This document shows, piece after piece, positions 35,335 through 44,572 of a DNA stretch of 64,000 bases. Positions within the stretch are counted from its first letter, which is position 1, and each line of letters opens with the position of its first letter. The position numbers and the translations under genes were made by a program. The DNA is taken from positions 1-64,000 of the forward strand of contig JARGFM010000003.1 of the NCBI GenBank assembly GCA_029210725.1, in the 5' to 3' direction. The DNA comes from Bacteroidales bacterium (GTDB taxonomy: Bacteria > Bacteroidota > Bacteroidia > Bacteroidales > GCA-2748055). Under the pieces are notes generated by a model, which was given only the letters and a program-made list of their open reading frames with translations, made no database searches and was not told the origin of the DNA.

Positions 35335-37119
35335 ATGGAAGAGAAAAGACTAATTACCGGCGGTGAATTTTTGGTGAAAGAGACCAGTCCAGCCGATGTG
35401 TTTATTCCTGAAGAGCTCGACGAAGAGCAGCGAATGATCGGGGAGTCCTGCAAGGATTTTTTGAACGCAGAGGTATTTCCAGTGGCGGATCGCATTGACG
35501 CCCAGGAGGAAGGTCTTATGAGGAGTCTGATCGAGAAGAGCGGTGAATTGGGATTGCTTGGCATTGCCATTCCCGAGGAGTATGAAGGATTCGGGCAGAA
35601 TTTTATTACCACCATGTATGCCAGCGAGGTTATGGGAGCCGGTTATTCCTATGCCGTGGCTTATTCCTGTCACACGGGGATCGGGACCCTGCCCATTCTG
35701 TATTATGGCAATGAGGAGCAGCGTGCCCGTTACATTCCGCAGCTGGCCACAGGAGAAAAGGTGGGGGCGTACTGCCTGACCGAGCCGGGGGCCGGATCGG
35801 ATGCCAACTCCGGAACCACCAAGGCAATTCTGTCAGAAGACGGGACGCATTACATTCTGAACGGGGCCAAGATGTGGATTACCAACGCCGGGTTCGCGGA
35901 TGTATTTACTGTATTTGCCAAAATTGATAACGATCGGGTACTGAGTGCCTTTATCCTGGAACGCAATTTTGAAGGGATCACCTTTAATCCCGAGGAAAAG
36001 AAGATGGGGATCAAGGGATCATCGACCCGGCAGATCTTTTTTAATGATGTGAAGGTGCCGGTAGAGAATCTGCTGGGTAAACGTGGTGAGGGCTTCCGGA
36101 TTGCCCTGAACATCCTGCATATGGGACGGATCAAGCTGGGGGCCAATGTAATTGGCTCCGCCAAGATGGCTGTAGACCAGTCGGTGGGATATGCCAACGA
36201 ACGAAAGCAGTTTAACAGCCTGATCTCTCAGTTTGGAGCCATTAAGCATAAACTGGCCGAACAGGTGATCCGCACCTTTGCCACGGAGAGTTCGGTGTAC
36301 CGTGCCAGCCAAGCCCTGGATGATGCCATCGAATATTATGTGGCCCATGGGGACGACAAGGGGCGCAGTACCATGGAGGCCTTTAACCATTTCGCCGTGG
36401 AAGCAGCAGCCATGAAAGTCTTCGGATCCGAATCGCTGGACTATATCGTGGATGAGGGGGTACAGATCCACGGAGGCATGGGTTTCTCTGCAGAGATGAT
36501 GATCGACAAGGGATACCGCGACTCCAGGATCAACCGGATCTTTGAGGGAACCAATGAAATCAACCGCCTCCTCCTGGTGGACAACATTCTGAAGAAAGGC
36601 GCCAAAAAGGTGCTTCCTGTTTTCGAATTGGGAGAGCAGGCCTTGCAGGAGGTGAAGGGACTCAAAGGGGCTCCCGCGCCGGCCGGGTCTTATTTTGAGG
36701 AGAAGGATCACTATGTGGCCAATTTCAAGAAAGTGGTGCTGATGCTGCTTAAATCGGCTTCAGATGCTTTTGGCCGCCAGCTTGTACATGAGCAGGAAGT
36801 GCTCAGCAATATCTCAGACTGTATTATCCAGACCTATGCAGCGGAATCGGTGGTGCTTCGCCTGAAGAAGATGGAATCCCTGAAGGGGGAGGGTGAAATG
36901 GCACTTTACCGGGATATGGCTGACGTATTTGTTTACGACGTTGCTGCCCGCATCATGAAATATGCCAGGGACTCGGCCAACTCTTTTGCAGAGGGTGAAG
37001 CAGCTGAGCTTCTGGAGAAAGGGATATCCTGCTTTACCAAGGTGGCAGCTGTGAATGTAAAGGAAGCGCGCAGAAGGATTGCCGACCGTTTGATAGAAGA
37101 GAACCATTACTGTTTCTAA
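35335..37119 (+). CDS. Acyl-CoA dehydrogenase with C-terminal extension
   Basis: 594 residues, about 200 longer than short/medium-chain enzymes and closer to the VLCAD/ACAD9 layout. The dehydrogenase core (about 25-420) has the FAD motif YCLTEPGAGSDANSG near 142 and WITNAGFADVFTVFAK near 180. The C-terminal signature QIHGGMGFSAEMMIDKGYRD near 379 is followed by RINRIFEGTNEINR, whose glutamate is the expected catalytic base. The extension from about 440 is helical. It oxidises acyl-CoA to enoyl-CoA and passes electrons to the ETF encoded just upstream (21 bases after the Fe-S gene). Chain length is unknown. Confidence 0.94.
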   Translation: MEEKRLITGGEFLVKETSPADVFIPEELDEEQRMIGESCKDFLNAEVFPVADRIDAQEEGLMRSLIEKSGELGLLGIAIPEEYEGFGQNFITTMYASEVMGAGYSYAVAYSCHTGIGTLPILYYGNEEQRARYIPQLATGEKVGAYCLTEPGAGSDANSGTTKAILSEDGTHYILNGAKMWITNAGFADVFTVFAKIDNDRVLSAFILERNFEGITFNPEEKKMGIKGSSTRQIFFNDVKVPVENLLGKRGEGFRIALNILHMGRIKLGANVIGSAKMAVDQSVGYANERKQFNSLISQFGAIKHKLAEQVIRTFATESSVYRASQALDDAIEYYVAHGDDKGRSTMEAFNHFAVEAAAMKVFGSESLDYIVDEGVQIHGGMGFSAEMMIDKGYRDSRINRIFEGTNEINRLLLVDNILKKGAKKVLPVFELGEQALQEVKGLKGAPAPAGSYFEEKDHYVANFKKVVLMLLKSASDAFGRQLVHEQEVLSNISDCIIQTYAAESVVLRLKKMESLKGEGEMALYRDMADVFVYDVAARIMKYARDSANSFAEGEAAELLEKGISCFTKVAAVNVKEARRRIADRLIEENHYCF

Positions 37120-37159
37120 TTTCTGAATCATCGAATCGCCCGATTCTTATAATATTGTT

Positions 37160-37951
37160 ATGATGGGTGCCGGGAATGTGTCAACACACATTTCCCGGCA
37201 TTTTCATTCTGCAGGGCACCGGATAAGCTGTATCTACTCCAGAACGGAGGAGTCTGCCAGGCGGCTGGCGGGCGAACTGGGCGTGCCCGGCACTTCGGAG
37301 ATGGAAGAGGTACCCCGGGAGGCCGATTTTTACATTCTGGCTGTATCTGATCGTGCGGTCGCCGGCTTATGCAGAAAATTCGGGCATACCAGGGGGATCT
37401 GGCTTCATACGGCAGGGTCGCTTCCCATGAATCTTTTTCAGGGCATCTTTGAGCAATACGGGGTGCTCTACCCTCTGCAGACACTCAGCCGGTCCCGCTC
37501 CCTGGAACCTGCCCGGATTCCCTGCCTGGTGGAGGGCTCCTCGCCTGAGGTAAGTGAAAAAGTAAAAAAACTGGCGTCGTCCGTTTATCAGAGTGTGGAA
37601 GAGGTGGATTCGCCAAAGCGCCTGGTGATTCACGCCGCGGCTGTATTTGCCAATAACTTCACGAATCACATGGTTCATATTGCCCGGCAGTTAATCAGGG
37701 CCCAGAAGCTCGATCCCGGACTGCTGGATCCCCTGGTGAAGGAGACCTTTGAGAAGATCATAGCATTGGGTGCCCTTGAGGCGCAGACGGGACCAGCGGT
37801 GCGGGGTGACCGGGAAACCATGAATAAACATATAGAATTGCTGAAGGACCTTCCTGAATGGCAGAAATTGTATACTTTTATGAGCCGGGAAATAGGGAGG
37901 TCCCGGGATCAGGAAGACTCTGATTTTTTTTACTTGCATGACAAATTTTAA
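37160..37951 (+). CDS. Rossmann-like / DUF2520 protein
   Basis: 263 residues in the F420-dependent-oxidoreductase-like Rossmann fold plus DUF2520. The nucleotide motif MGAGNVSTHISRHF is at residues 2-15, an ADFYILAVSDRAVAGLC strand near 55-71, and the helical DUF2520 domain (about 130-255) with LVIHAAAVFANNFTNHMVHI near 155. Structure suggests an NADP-dependent reductase, but no reaction is established. The ATG leaves only one residue before the glycine motif. In-frame codons upstream (SYNIV) look like the missing first strand, and only ATC/ATT could start them. It overlaps the next gene by 14 bases. Confidence 0.8.
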   Translation: MMGAGNVSTHISRHFHSAGHRISCIYSRTEESARRLAGELGVPGTSEMEEVPREADFYILAVSDRAVAGLCRKFGHTRGIWLHTAGSLPMNLFQGIFEQYGVLYPLQTLSRSRSLEPARIPCLVEGSSPEVSEKVKKLASSVYQSVEEVDSPKRLVIHAAAVFANNFTNHMVHIARQLIRAQKLDPGLLDPLVKETFEKIIALGALEAQTGPAVRGDRETMNKHIELLKDLPEWQKLYTFMSREIGRSRDQEDSDFFYLHDKF

Positions 37952-38459
37952 AGAAGGATTACAGGCGGTAAAGGCTTTCGTATTTGATGTGGACGGTGTT
38001 TTGAGCCGTCCGGAAGTTTACCTGCATCCCACCGGGGAGATTATGCGTTCCATGAACACCAAAGATGGGTATGCCCTGCAGTATGCGGTCAAACGCGGCT
38101 ATCCGGTTGCGATTATTACCGGAGGGAATACCGAGTCGGTAGCCCTGCGTTTTAAGGGCCTCGGGATCACGGATATTTTTCTGGCCTCCTCCTGCAAATT
38201 GGACGATTTCAAGGATTTCCTGTTCAAATATGATCTGGAGCCGGAAGAAATCCTTTACATGGGCGATGACCTGCCCGATCTGGAGGTGATGAAGATAGTC
38301 GGAGTCCCTTGTTGTCCCGCCGATGCCGTGGAAGAGGTGAAATCGGTGTCGCATTATATCTCTCCTTTTAAAGGGGGTAAAGGGTGCGTCCGGGATGTGA
38401 TGGAGCAGGTACTCCGGCTCCATGGCTGCTGGAACAACGGAGAACCATTTAGCTGGTAA
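37938..38459 (+). CDS. HAD-superfamily phosphatase, KdsC-like
   Basis: 173 residues, the size of capless C0-type HAD phosphatases such as KdsC. Motif I FVFDVDGVLSRPEVYL near 15-30 carries both catalytic aspartates, motif II is AIITGGNTES near 55, and motif IV is GDDLPDLEVM near 110-119. KdsC removes phosphate from KDO-8-phosphate in lipid A core synthesis. Several close paralogues act on other sugar acids, so the substrate is only probable. The start overlaps the DUF2520 gene by 14 bases, indicating translational coupling. Confidence 0.85.
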   Translation: MTNFKEGLQAVKAFVFDVDGVLSRPEVYLHPTGEIMRSMNTKDGYALQYAVKRGYPVAIITGGNTESVALRFKGLGITDIFLASSCKLDDFKDFLFKYDLEPEEILYMGDDLPDLEVMKIVGVPCCPADAVEEVKSVSHYISPFKGGKGCVRDVMEQVLRLHGCWNNGEPFSW

Positions 38460-38470
38460 CTGAAAAAATA

Positions 38471-39451
38471 ATGGTAGGAAAGCTCCGCTCCATATTCAGC
38501 CTGGTCAGGTTCTCAAACCTGCTCATCATCGCATTCACTCAGTATTCCATGCGCTATCTCCTGATGAAACCACTGCTTCCATCGGATTCCTTTGAACTCC
38601 AGTTCGGGGATTTTCAGTTTGCGCTTCTGGTCTTTTCCACTATGCTGATTGCTGCCGCCGGATATATTATCAATGACTACTTTGATACCAGGGCCGATCT
38701 GATCAACAAGCCGGCCCGGGTGGTGGTCGGAGTAAGCATCAGCCGGAAAGTGGCCATGATCCTTCATATGATATTGAATATTCTTGGAGTCGGGATTGGT
38801 GTTTACCTGGCATTTTATGTGGGGCTCCCCTCTCTGTCCCTGGTCTTTGTTCTGTCAACAGGTTTACTCTGGTTTTATTCCACCAATTATAAAAAGCAGT
38901 TTCTGGTGGGCAATCTGGCGGTCGCTTTTCTGACCGCTCTGGTTCCCCTGATGGTGGTGCTGTTCGAGATTCCCCTTCTGAACAGGGAGTATGGCGAAAT
39001 CATGATCCGTTACGATGCCGATTTTAATTACCTCTTTGCCTGGGTGAGTGCCTTCAGTTTTTTCGCCTTTGCGACCACCCTGATCAGAGAGATCATCAAA
39101 GATGCAGAGGACCTGGAGGGGGATCATGCCTACGGGATGAAGACCGTCCCCATCAGGCTCGGGACTTTCTGGACCAGGGTGGTCCTGGTGGTTTTGATAA
39201 CAATAACGCTGGGTGCCTTGATTTATCTGCTGTTCAGCTATATATTTTTCTCGGTCGATCCGGCCGATTATATCTCCCTGGCTTATTTTGCCCTGTTCCT
39301 GCTGCTGCCTCTGATTCTTCTGGCCATCCAGGTGATCACAGCCCGGGATAAGAGGGCTTACCATCGTGCCAGTACCCTGATCAAGCTGGTGATGCTGTTC
39401 GGGATACTTTATTCGGTGGTGGTATTTTACCTGGTTAGTTTCAAGTATTAG
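38471..39451 (+). CDS. UbiA-family prenyltransferase (GGGP-synthase-like)
   Basis: 326 residues with about nine membrane helices. The two aspartate-rich UbiA motifs are clear: NDYFDTRADLINKPARVVVG near 75-94 and DAEDLEGDHAYGMKTVPIRL near 214-233. They bind the prenyl diphosphate through magnesium in the membrane. In Bacteroidota this cluster member is often annotated as geranylgeranylglycerol-phosphate geranylgeranyltransferase, but menaquinone or haem prenylation would use the same fold; MenA normally looks different. The product is not established. It is tightly placed between the KdsC-like gene (11 bases) and the Maf gene (3 bases). Confidence 0.87.
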   Translation: MVGKLRSIFSLVRFSNLLIIAFTQYSMRYLLMKPLLPSDSFELQFGDFQFALLVFSTMLIAAAGYIINDYFDTRADLINKPARVVVGVSISRKVAMILHMILNILGVGIGVYLAFYVGLPSLSLVFVLSTGLLWFYSTNYKKQFLVGNLAVAFLTALVPLMVVLFEIPLLNREYGEIMIRYDADFNYLFAWVSAFSFFAFATTLIREIIKDAEDLEGDHAYGMKTVPIRLGTFWTRVVLVVLITITLGALIYLLFSYIFFSVDPADYISLAYFALFLLLPLILLAIQVITARDKRAYHRASTLIKLVMLFGILYSVVVFYLVSFKY

Positions 39452-39454
39452 CGC

Positions 39455-40045
39455 TTGTTGGATCCATGGAGCTCATATGAAATTTTACTGGCCTCCCGGT
39501 CGCCCAGGAGATCGGCCCTGATGAAGGGGCTGGGTATCCCTTTCAGGGTGGTTAAAACGGAACATGCCGACGAGAAGTATCCGGCAGATCTTTCCGGGGG
39601 GGAAATTGCCCGCTATCTGGCAGAGCATAAATCGGAGTCTTATACGGGGACTCTGGAACTCCATCAGGTATTGCTTACGGCCGATACCATTGTATGGCAC
39701 AGGGACAGGGAGCTGGGAAAACCCATTAACCGGAAGGAGGCCATGGAGATGTTAAGGCAGCTTTCCGGAGATACCCATCAGGTATTTACCGGAGTTTGTC
39801 TCCGGTCGGTCCGGGCGAGCACCTCCTTTTTTGCGGTAAGCGATGTGACATTCTCCAGGCTCGACAGTCAGGAAATCGGGCACTATGTGGACCAATTCCG
39901 GCCTTTTGATAAAGCAGGCGCGTATGGCATACAGGAGTGGATCGGACTCATTGCAGTGGAGAAGATCGTGGGGAGCTATTTTAATGTTATGGGCCTTCCC
40001 GTGCAGAGAGTCTATAGCGAGTTAAAGAGATTTATAGGTAAGTAA
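39455..40045 (+). CDS. maf: Maf-like nucleotide pyrophosphatase
   Basis: 196 residues, normal Maf length. Family motifs are LLASRSPRRSALMKGLGIPF near 11-30, TADTIVWHRDRELGKP near 71-86, and FDKAGAYGIQEWIG near 150-163. Maf/YhdE proteins hydrolyse dTTP, UTP or modified nucleotides. The start is not ATG: a TTG at 39455 (or the next TTG at 39458) lies just after the prenyltransferase stop, and the nearby ATG is out of frame. The TTG start is consistent with translational coupling in this dense cluster. Confidence 0.9.
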   Translation: MLDPWSSYEILLASRSPRRSALMKGLGIPFRVVKTEHADEKYPADLSGGEIARYLAEHKSESYTGTLELHQVLLTADTIVWHRDRELGKPINRKEAMEMLRQLSGDTHQVFTGVCLRSVRASTSFFAVSDVTFSRLDSQEIGHYVDQFRPFDKAGAYGIQEWIGLIAVEKIVGSYFNVMGLPVQRVYSELKRFIGK

Positions 40046-40064
40046 TGCATATTAAACTGAAAAG

Positions 40065-42230
40065 ATGAAGAGTACACTTAAACAATCAGGGAACAGAATT
40101 AATGTGTTGATGGTGGCCGTTTTAATGGCCTCCGGCATCCTGAACATCCGGGCCGATGAAGGCATGTGGATTCCTATGCTGCTGGAAAAATACAGCATAG
40201 GCGAGATGCAGGAGGCCGGTTTAAGGCTTAGTGCCGAAGATATTTACAGCATCAATCAGGATTGTCTGAAGGATGCCCTGGTGATCTTTGGTGGAGGATG
40301 CACCGGAGAGATGATTTCGGCCGATGGCCTCCTGCTTACCAACCACCACTGCGGATATGGAGCCATCCAGAGACACAGCTCCGTGGAGAACGACTACCTG
40401 ACCAATGGATTCTGGGCCAGAAGCAGGGAGGAAGAGCTTCCCAACGAGGGCTTGCGTGTGACCTATCTCCGCCATATGAAAGATGTTACCCTGGACATGG
40501 AGGAGGGGATGAACGGGGAGATGGACCCGGAAGAGGCCAGGCGGCAGACCGAACTTAATATGGGAAAACTAATCCAGGAGGCCACTGAAGGAAGCCATTA
40601 CAGCGCCATTGTGAGGCCCTTTTACTATGGCAATGCCTATTATATGTTTGTTTACGAGACCTTTCATGATGTACGGCTGGTAGGTGCACCTCCCGAGGCC
40701 ATTGGTAATTTCGGTGCCGACCAGGATAACTGGATGTGGCCGCGGCATACGGGTGATTTCTCCATCTTCCGGGTATATGCCGATCAGGAGAATATGCCTG
40801 CCGGCTATGATCCGTCCAATCGACCCTATAAGCCCAGGAAACATCTGGAGATTGCAGCAGGTGGGGTAGAGGAGGGCGACTTTACCATGGTGATGGGATA
40901 TCCGGGCTCTACCACCCAATACCTCTATTCGGCCGAGGTACGGTCCATGCTGGAGACCTCACTGCCCATGAAGATCGGACTTCGCACGACCAGGCTGGAG
41001 ATCATGGATCGCTATATGCGGGCCGATGACGTGGTGCGGATTCAGTATGCCAGTAAATACAGGGGGGTAAGTAATGCCTGGAAGAAGTGGCAGGGGATTA
41101 TCCTTGGTCTGACCAGGAACCAGGCTGTGGAGCTTAAGCTGGAGGAAGAGGAGCAATTCCGGGCCTGGGTGGAAGACAGCGGGGAGCGCACTCTGAAATA
41201 CGAGGATGTTCTGGATGAGTTTGCCCGCCTGTATAAGGAGATAGGGCCTTACGAGATGGCCGTGGAAATGATGAATGAATCGGTCAATACCATTGAGCTT
41301 TTCAGACAGTCTTCCCGCATTCAGCAGATGATGCTCCAGGGGGCTCCCAGGGAACGGATCGAAAGGCAGATGGAAGGCTTCTACAAGAATTTTTACCGGC
41401 CCCTGGACCAGGAGATTTGTGCCGCTATGCTGGAGGCCTATTTCACTCAGATGCCTGCAGCGTTTGCACCCGCATGCGGAGAGGAGATCCAGGTCAAGTA
41501 TAAAGGCGACTACCAGGCTTATGCAGAGGCACTGTACAACAAAAGTGTCTTTAACCGGCCTGAGAAGTTCGGGAAACTGCTGGATACATATGAGAAAGAT
41601 GCAGAAAAGGGGATCAAAGCCTTTCAGAAAGATCCCGTCGTGGCAACGAATACCCAGTTTTCAGATCTGCTGATGCAGGAGGCTGGTCCTGTCTATGGCA
41701 AGATTCGGGAGTTAATGGACAGAAACTATAAGATCTATATGGCCGCCCTGCTCGAAAAAGAGAAGGACCGCAGGCTCTATCCCGATGCCAACTTCACCAT
41801 GCGCTTCACTTACGGGAAGGTGGATGGCTATCAGCCCGGGGATGGGGTGGAGTACGGGTATTATACCACCCTTTCGGGTGTTATGGATAAGTCGACAGAG
41901 GGTTTTGTGGACTATGTGGTCCCGGAAAAACTCAGAGAGCTTTATGAAGCCAGGGATTACGGGAAGTATGGAGTGAATGGCACCATGCCGGTCTGTTTTG
42001 TAGCCTCCAACCATACCTCCGGGGGGAATTCAGGGAGCCCGGTGATGGATGCCGATGGCCGTCTGATCGGGATCAATTTTGACCGCAACTGGGAGGGCAC
42101 CATGAGTGATGTGCATTACGATCCATCCCTGTGCCGAAATATCTCTGTGGATATCCGCTATGTGCTGTTCATCATCGATAAGTTTGCAGGTGCGGGTTAT
42201 CTGCTAAATGAAATGGAAATTGTCTGGTAG
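40065..42230 (+). CDS. S46-family dipeptidyl-peptidase (DPP7/DPP11 type)
   Basis: 721 residues with a signal peptide to about residue 30. It is a chymotrypsin-fold serine exopeptidase of family S46, which frees dipeptides from oligopeptide N-termini in the periplasm of Bacteroidota. Likely triad: His near 95 in LLTNHHCGYGAIQ, Asp near 230 in WPRHTGDFSIF, and Ser near 658 in GGNSGSPVMDADG. The specificity loop reads INFDRNWEGTMSD. DPP11-type enzymes are known for an Arg in this region and DPP7 for a small residue. I could not assign the subtype reliably. It follows maf by 19 bases and belongs to the same run of genes. Confidence 0.93.
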   Translation: MKSTLKQSGNRINVLMVAVLMASGILNIRADEGMWIPMLLEKYSIGEMQEAGLRLSAEDIYSINQDCLKDALVIFGGGCTGEMISADGLLLTNHHCGYGAIQRHSSVENDYLTNGFWARSREEELPNEGLRVTYLRHMKDVTLDMEEGMNGEMDPEEARRQTELNMGKLIQEATEGSHYSAIVRPFYYGNAYYMFVYETFHDVRLVGAPPEAIGNFGADQDNWMWPRHTGDFSIFRVYADQENMPAGYDPSNRPYKPRKHLEIAAGGVEEGDFTMVMGYPGSTTQYLYSAEVRSMLETSLPMKIGLRTTRLEIMDRYMRADDVVRIQYASKYRGVSNAWKKWQGIILGLTRNQAVELKLEEEEQFRAWVEDSGERTLKYEDVLDEFARLYKEIGPYEMAVEMMNESVNTIELFRQSSRIQQMMLQGAPRERIERQMEGFYKNFYRPLDQEICAAMLEAYFTQMPAAFAPACGEEIQVKYKGDYQAYAEALYNKSVFNRPEKFGKLLDTYEKDAEKGIKAFQKDPVVATNTQFSDLLMQEAGPVYGKIRELMDRNYKIYMAALLEKEKDRRLYPDANFTMRFTYGKVDGYQPGDGVEYGYYTTLSGVMDKSTEGFVDYVVPEKLRELYEARDYGKYGVNGTMPVCFVASNHTSGGNSGSPVMDADGRLIGINFDRNWEGTMSDVHYDPSLCRNISVDIRYVLFIIDKFAGAGYLLNEMEIVW

Positions 42231-42247
42231 CACCTGTAACGGGCGGA

Positions 42248-43156
42248 ATGGGAAGCGATAACAGAAAAGGAACTCTTTATGCTTTGCTCACGGCATCGCT
42301 GTGGGGCTTTATGGCGATCATCCTCAAGGTGATCACCTATGAGCTGCCTCCGGTGACTGTCGTCTGGTTCCGCTTTGCCATTGCTTTTCTGATCCTGTCA
42401 TCCTGGACCCTTATCTTCAGGCGAAGGGACTTCAGGATCTTTCTGCGCCCCCCCTTATTGCTGATTCTTGCGGCTTTCTTTCTGGCCGGGAATTACACAG
42501 GTTTTATCACCGGGATCAAGTATGTGTCCCCGTCGACTTCCCAGGTGTTTATTCAGATTGCCCCGGTCAGCTTTGCCCTGTCGGGGATTCTGATCTTCCG
42601 GGAGCATGTGAACTGGAGGCACATTGTGGGATTTGTGCTGGTTCTTTCCGGGATCGGACTCTTCTATTCGGAACAGTTGAAAGAGCTGGCATCTGGGGGA
42701 GAGCATTTTACCAGAGGAATGTTGCTGGTGCTGGGTGGGGGGCTCTCCTGGGCAGCTTTTGCCACGGCCCAGAAGTCCCTGTTAAAACGGATCGGGCCCA
42801 ACCAGCTGAACCTGTTTATATACGGGGCCTGCATGCTGGTCCTTGCCCCGCTGGTTAAGTTTTCCTTTCTGGGAGGCATGCCGGCAGCCAACTGGTATAT
42901 CCTGATCTATCTGGGACTGAACACCGTCCTGGCCTATGGCTCCCTGGCCCTGGCCATCAAACTTACCGAGGCCACCCGGGTCAGTGTAATCATTACCCTG
43001 AACCCCATCATTACCTTTGTAACCATGGCCATTCTGACCCGCCTGGAAGTCTCATGGATAGAACCCGAATCCTTCTCCCTGATCAGCTTTGCCGGTGCTC
43101 TGTCGGTGCTGGGCGGTGCCATTCTGGTGATTTATGCAGGTTGGAAAAAGAGATAA
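42248..43156 (+). CDS. EamA/DMT-family transporter
   Basis: 302 residues with ten membrane helices in two EamA repeats (about 8-140 and 155-295). The first begins GTLYALLTASLWGFMAIILK and the second contains GGLSWAAFATAQKSLLKRIG near 162. This is the drug/metabolite superfamily layout, usually exporters of amino acids or metabolites. The substrate is unknown. It starts 17 bases after the S46 peptidase, so export or uptake linked to peptide catabolism is possible but unproven. Confidence 0.9.
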   Translation: MGSDNRKGTLYALLTASLWGFMAIILKVITYELPPVTVVWFRFAIAFLILSSWTLIFRRRDFRIFLRPPLLLILAAFFLAGNYTGFITGIKYVSPSTSQVFIQIAPVSFALSGILIFREHVNWRHIVGFVLVLSGIGLFYSEQLKELASGGEHFTRGMLLVLGGGLSWAAFATAQKSLLKRIGPNQLNLFIYGACMLVLAPLVKFSFLGGMPAANWYILIYLGLNTVLAYGSLALAIKLTEATRVSVIITLNPIITFVTMAILTRLEVSWIEPESFSLISFAGALSVLGGAILVIYAGWKKR

Positions 43157-43309
43157 AAACAACCGGGGCTAGCGGGCCGGAAGCTTCTGGCAGGGTAGTA
43201 TCCCCCTACGGATCATCGGAGCTATTTATCAGGCCCGGGCGTTTTCTTTCACAGGTGTAACGCTCTGAGATTGCAGAGTGCAACATCGGAATATTCTTAT
43301 GGGATTAAT

Positions 43310-44296
43310 TCATTCCGGAGGGGCATATTCATAAGGCAGCCAGTCAGCGATCCGTTCCAGGGACATGTTTCCGTACCAGATCAGGGCTTCCGGTTCGAAA
43401 TAGCCATCTTTGGTGAAATTAACCCGGGGTCGCAGGAAGGAAACAGTTGTCAGGTAATAATCGTAGGCAATTTCGAGATCCCGGGGGTAAGAAAAATATT
43501 TCTTTCCAGGCTTTTCTTCCATCACAAAATTTTCATATTCCAGGGGATATATGCCATTGACCTCCAGAACCCTGAAACCTTCGTTTTTCAGTTTGTTTTG
43601 CCATAAGGCATTAAAAAAGTGCTTGGAAGAACCCAAATATGTCTTTTTTCGTCTTTCTTCAAACTCCTGTCTGCGGCCGGAGTTAGTTGCTAAATCCTGG
43701 TTAAAGGAGATGTTCCCCAGAAATCTGATGGTATTACTGGATTTCACGTATTCAAATTTATCCAGATAGTAAGTGATCCGGTAGCCCAGAGAATTATTCA
43801 GAATAATAAGGGGTTCACGTGCAAATGCTTTAATAGTATCCTGACTTGAATGATAGTTAAATGTTACAGCCTCTTCATTGAGAATGAAGCAGGCCTTTGC
43901 ATTTTTTGAGCTCCCCAGGAACTCCTTCTTAAATTTTTTCAGATACATTTTTCTCTTCCTGACCAGAGAGGGGGACTCGATCGATATTTCGGGGATCTCG
44001 TACTTTACTTTGATTAGATTTACCTGAATAAACTCCTCTGTTTTCAAGGTGCTCAGAAAGGTGGTGTGGTAAGAAACCGCACTGATATACAAAGGTCTTC
44101 CGGGATATTTGGTCACCTCTATCTCAAATTCTCCATGTTCATCGCTGGTAGTACCATGGAAGGTCCCGTTTATATAGACAGAGGCATAGTCGATGGGTTC
44201 TCCGGACTCCTTGTCGACCACCCGACCGCGGATCACCTGGCCAAATCCAATGCCTGTGTAAAAACCCAGGAAGAGGAGAAGTAAGTGCTTTTTCAT
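43310..44296 (-). CDS. Carboxypeptidase-D-like regulatory domain protein
   Basis: 328 residues from the ATG at 44296, chosen because it begins a clear signal peptide (MKKHLLLLFLGFYTGIGFGQ). Residues about 20-105 form a CarboxypepD_reg-like beta-sandwich (VIRGRVVDKESGEPIDYASV, TTSDEHGEFEIEV), the plug-like domain also found at the N-terminus of SusC proteins. The remaining 220 residues are an uncharacterised region common to Bacteroidota envelope proteins (LVRKRKMYLKKFKKEFLG, YEFVKSSNTIRFLG-like segments). Probably periplasmic or outer-membrane associated. Function unknown. No partner gene is adjacent. Confidence 0.85.
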   Translation of the reverse strand: MKKHLLLLFLGFYTGIGFGQVIRGRVVDKESGEPIDYASVYINGTFHGTTSDEHGEFEIEVTKYPGRPLYISAVSYHTTFLSTLKTEEFIQVNLIKVKYEIPEISIESPSLVRKRKMYLKKFKKEFLGSSKNAKACFILNEEAVTFNYHSSQDTIKAFAREPLIILNNSLGYRITYYLDKFEYVKSSNTIRFLGNISFNQDLATNSGRRQEFEERRKKTYLGSSKHFFNALWQNKLKNEGFRVLEVNGIYPLEYENFVMEEKPGKKYFSYPRDLEIAYDYYLTTVSFLRPRVNFTKDGYFEPEALIWYGNMSLERIADWLPYEYAPPE

Positions 44297-44329
44297 AGGT
44301 GGAGCAGGATCTGGTATTGCCGGAACCAC

Positions 44330-44572
44330 GCTAATTTAGGAAAGATAATGCGAATATGCGCGTAGAAACAGGGAATTACTCTTTTGGGAGTGTCATGGCG
44401 AAGCAAAGGAATGCCAAGCAATTGTATTATACCTCAAATGGAAGTTGAATATATGTTCTGTGGATTGGCAGAAGATCTTCGATAGATAGTGCTTTCGACA
44501 CATAAAACATTGATTAATCAAAGACTCAGAATAAGGTTAATGCTTTTAGGGGTAAAAAACTAAATTTGCCTC
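44330..44572. other. Non-coding spacer before the ImmA remnant
   Basis: 243 bases without a recognisable gene on either strand. Only the -7-like TAAATTTG at its 3' end (44561-44568) stands out. Confidence 0.5.
44561..44568 (+). promoter_or_regulatory. Putative -7 box before the ImmA remnant
   Basis: TAAATTTG matches TAnnTTTG, only 4 bases before the ATG of the remnant. That would imply a nearly leaderless transcript. No -33 element is seen. Confidence 0.35.

Noticed and set aside
40065-42230. Assigning the S46 peptidase specifically as DPP7 or DPP11
   Set aside because: The subtype depends on one specificity residue that I cannot align reliably by eye, so only the family is stated.
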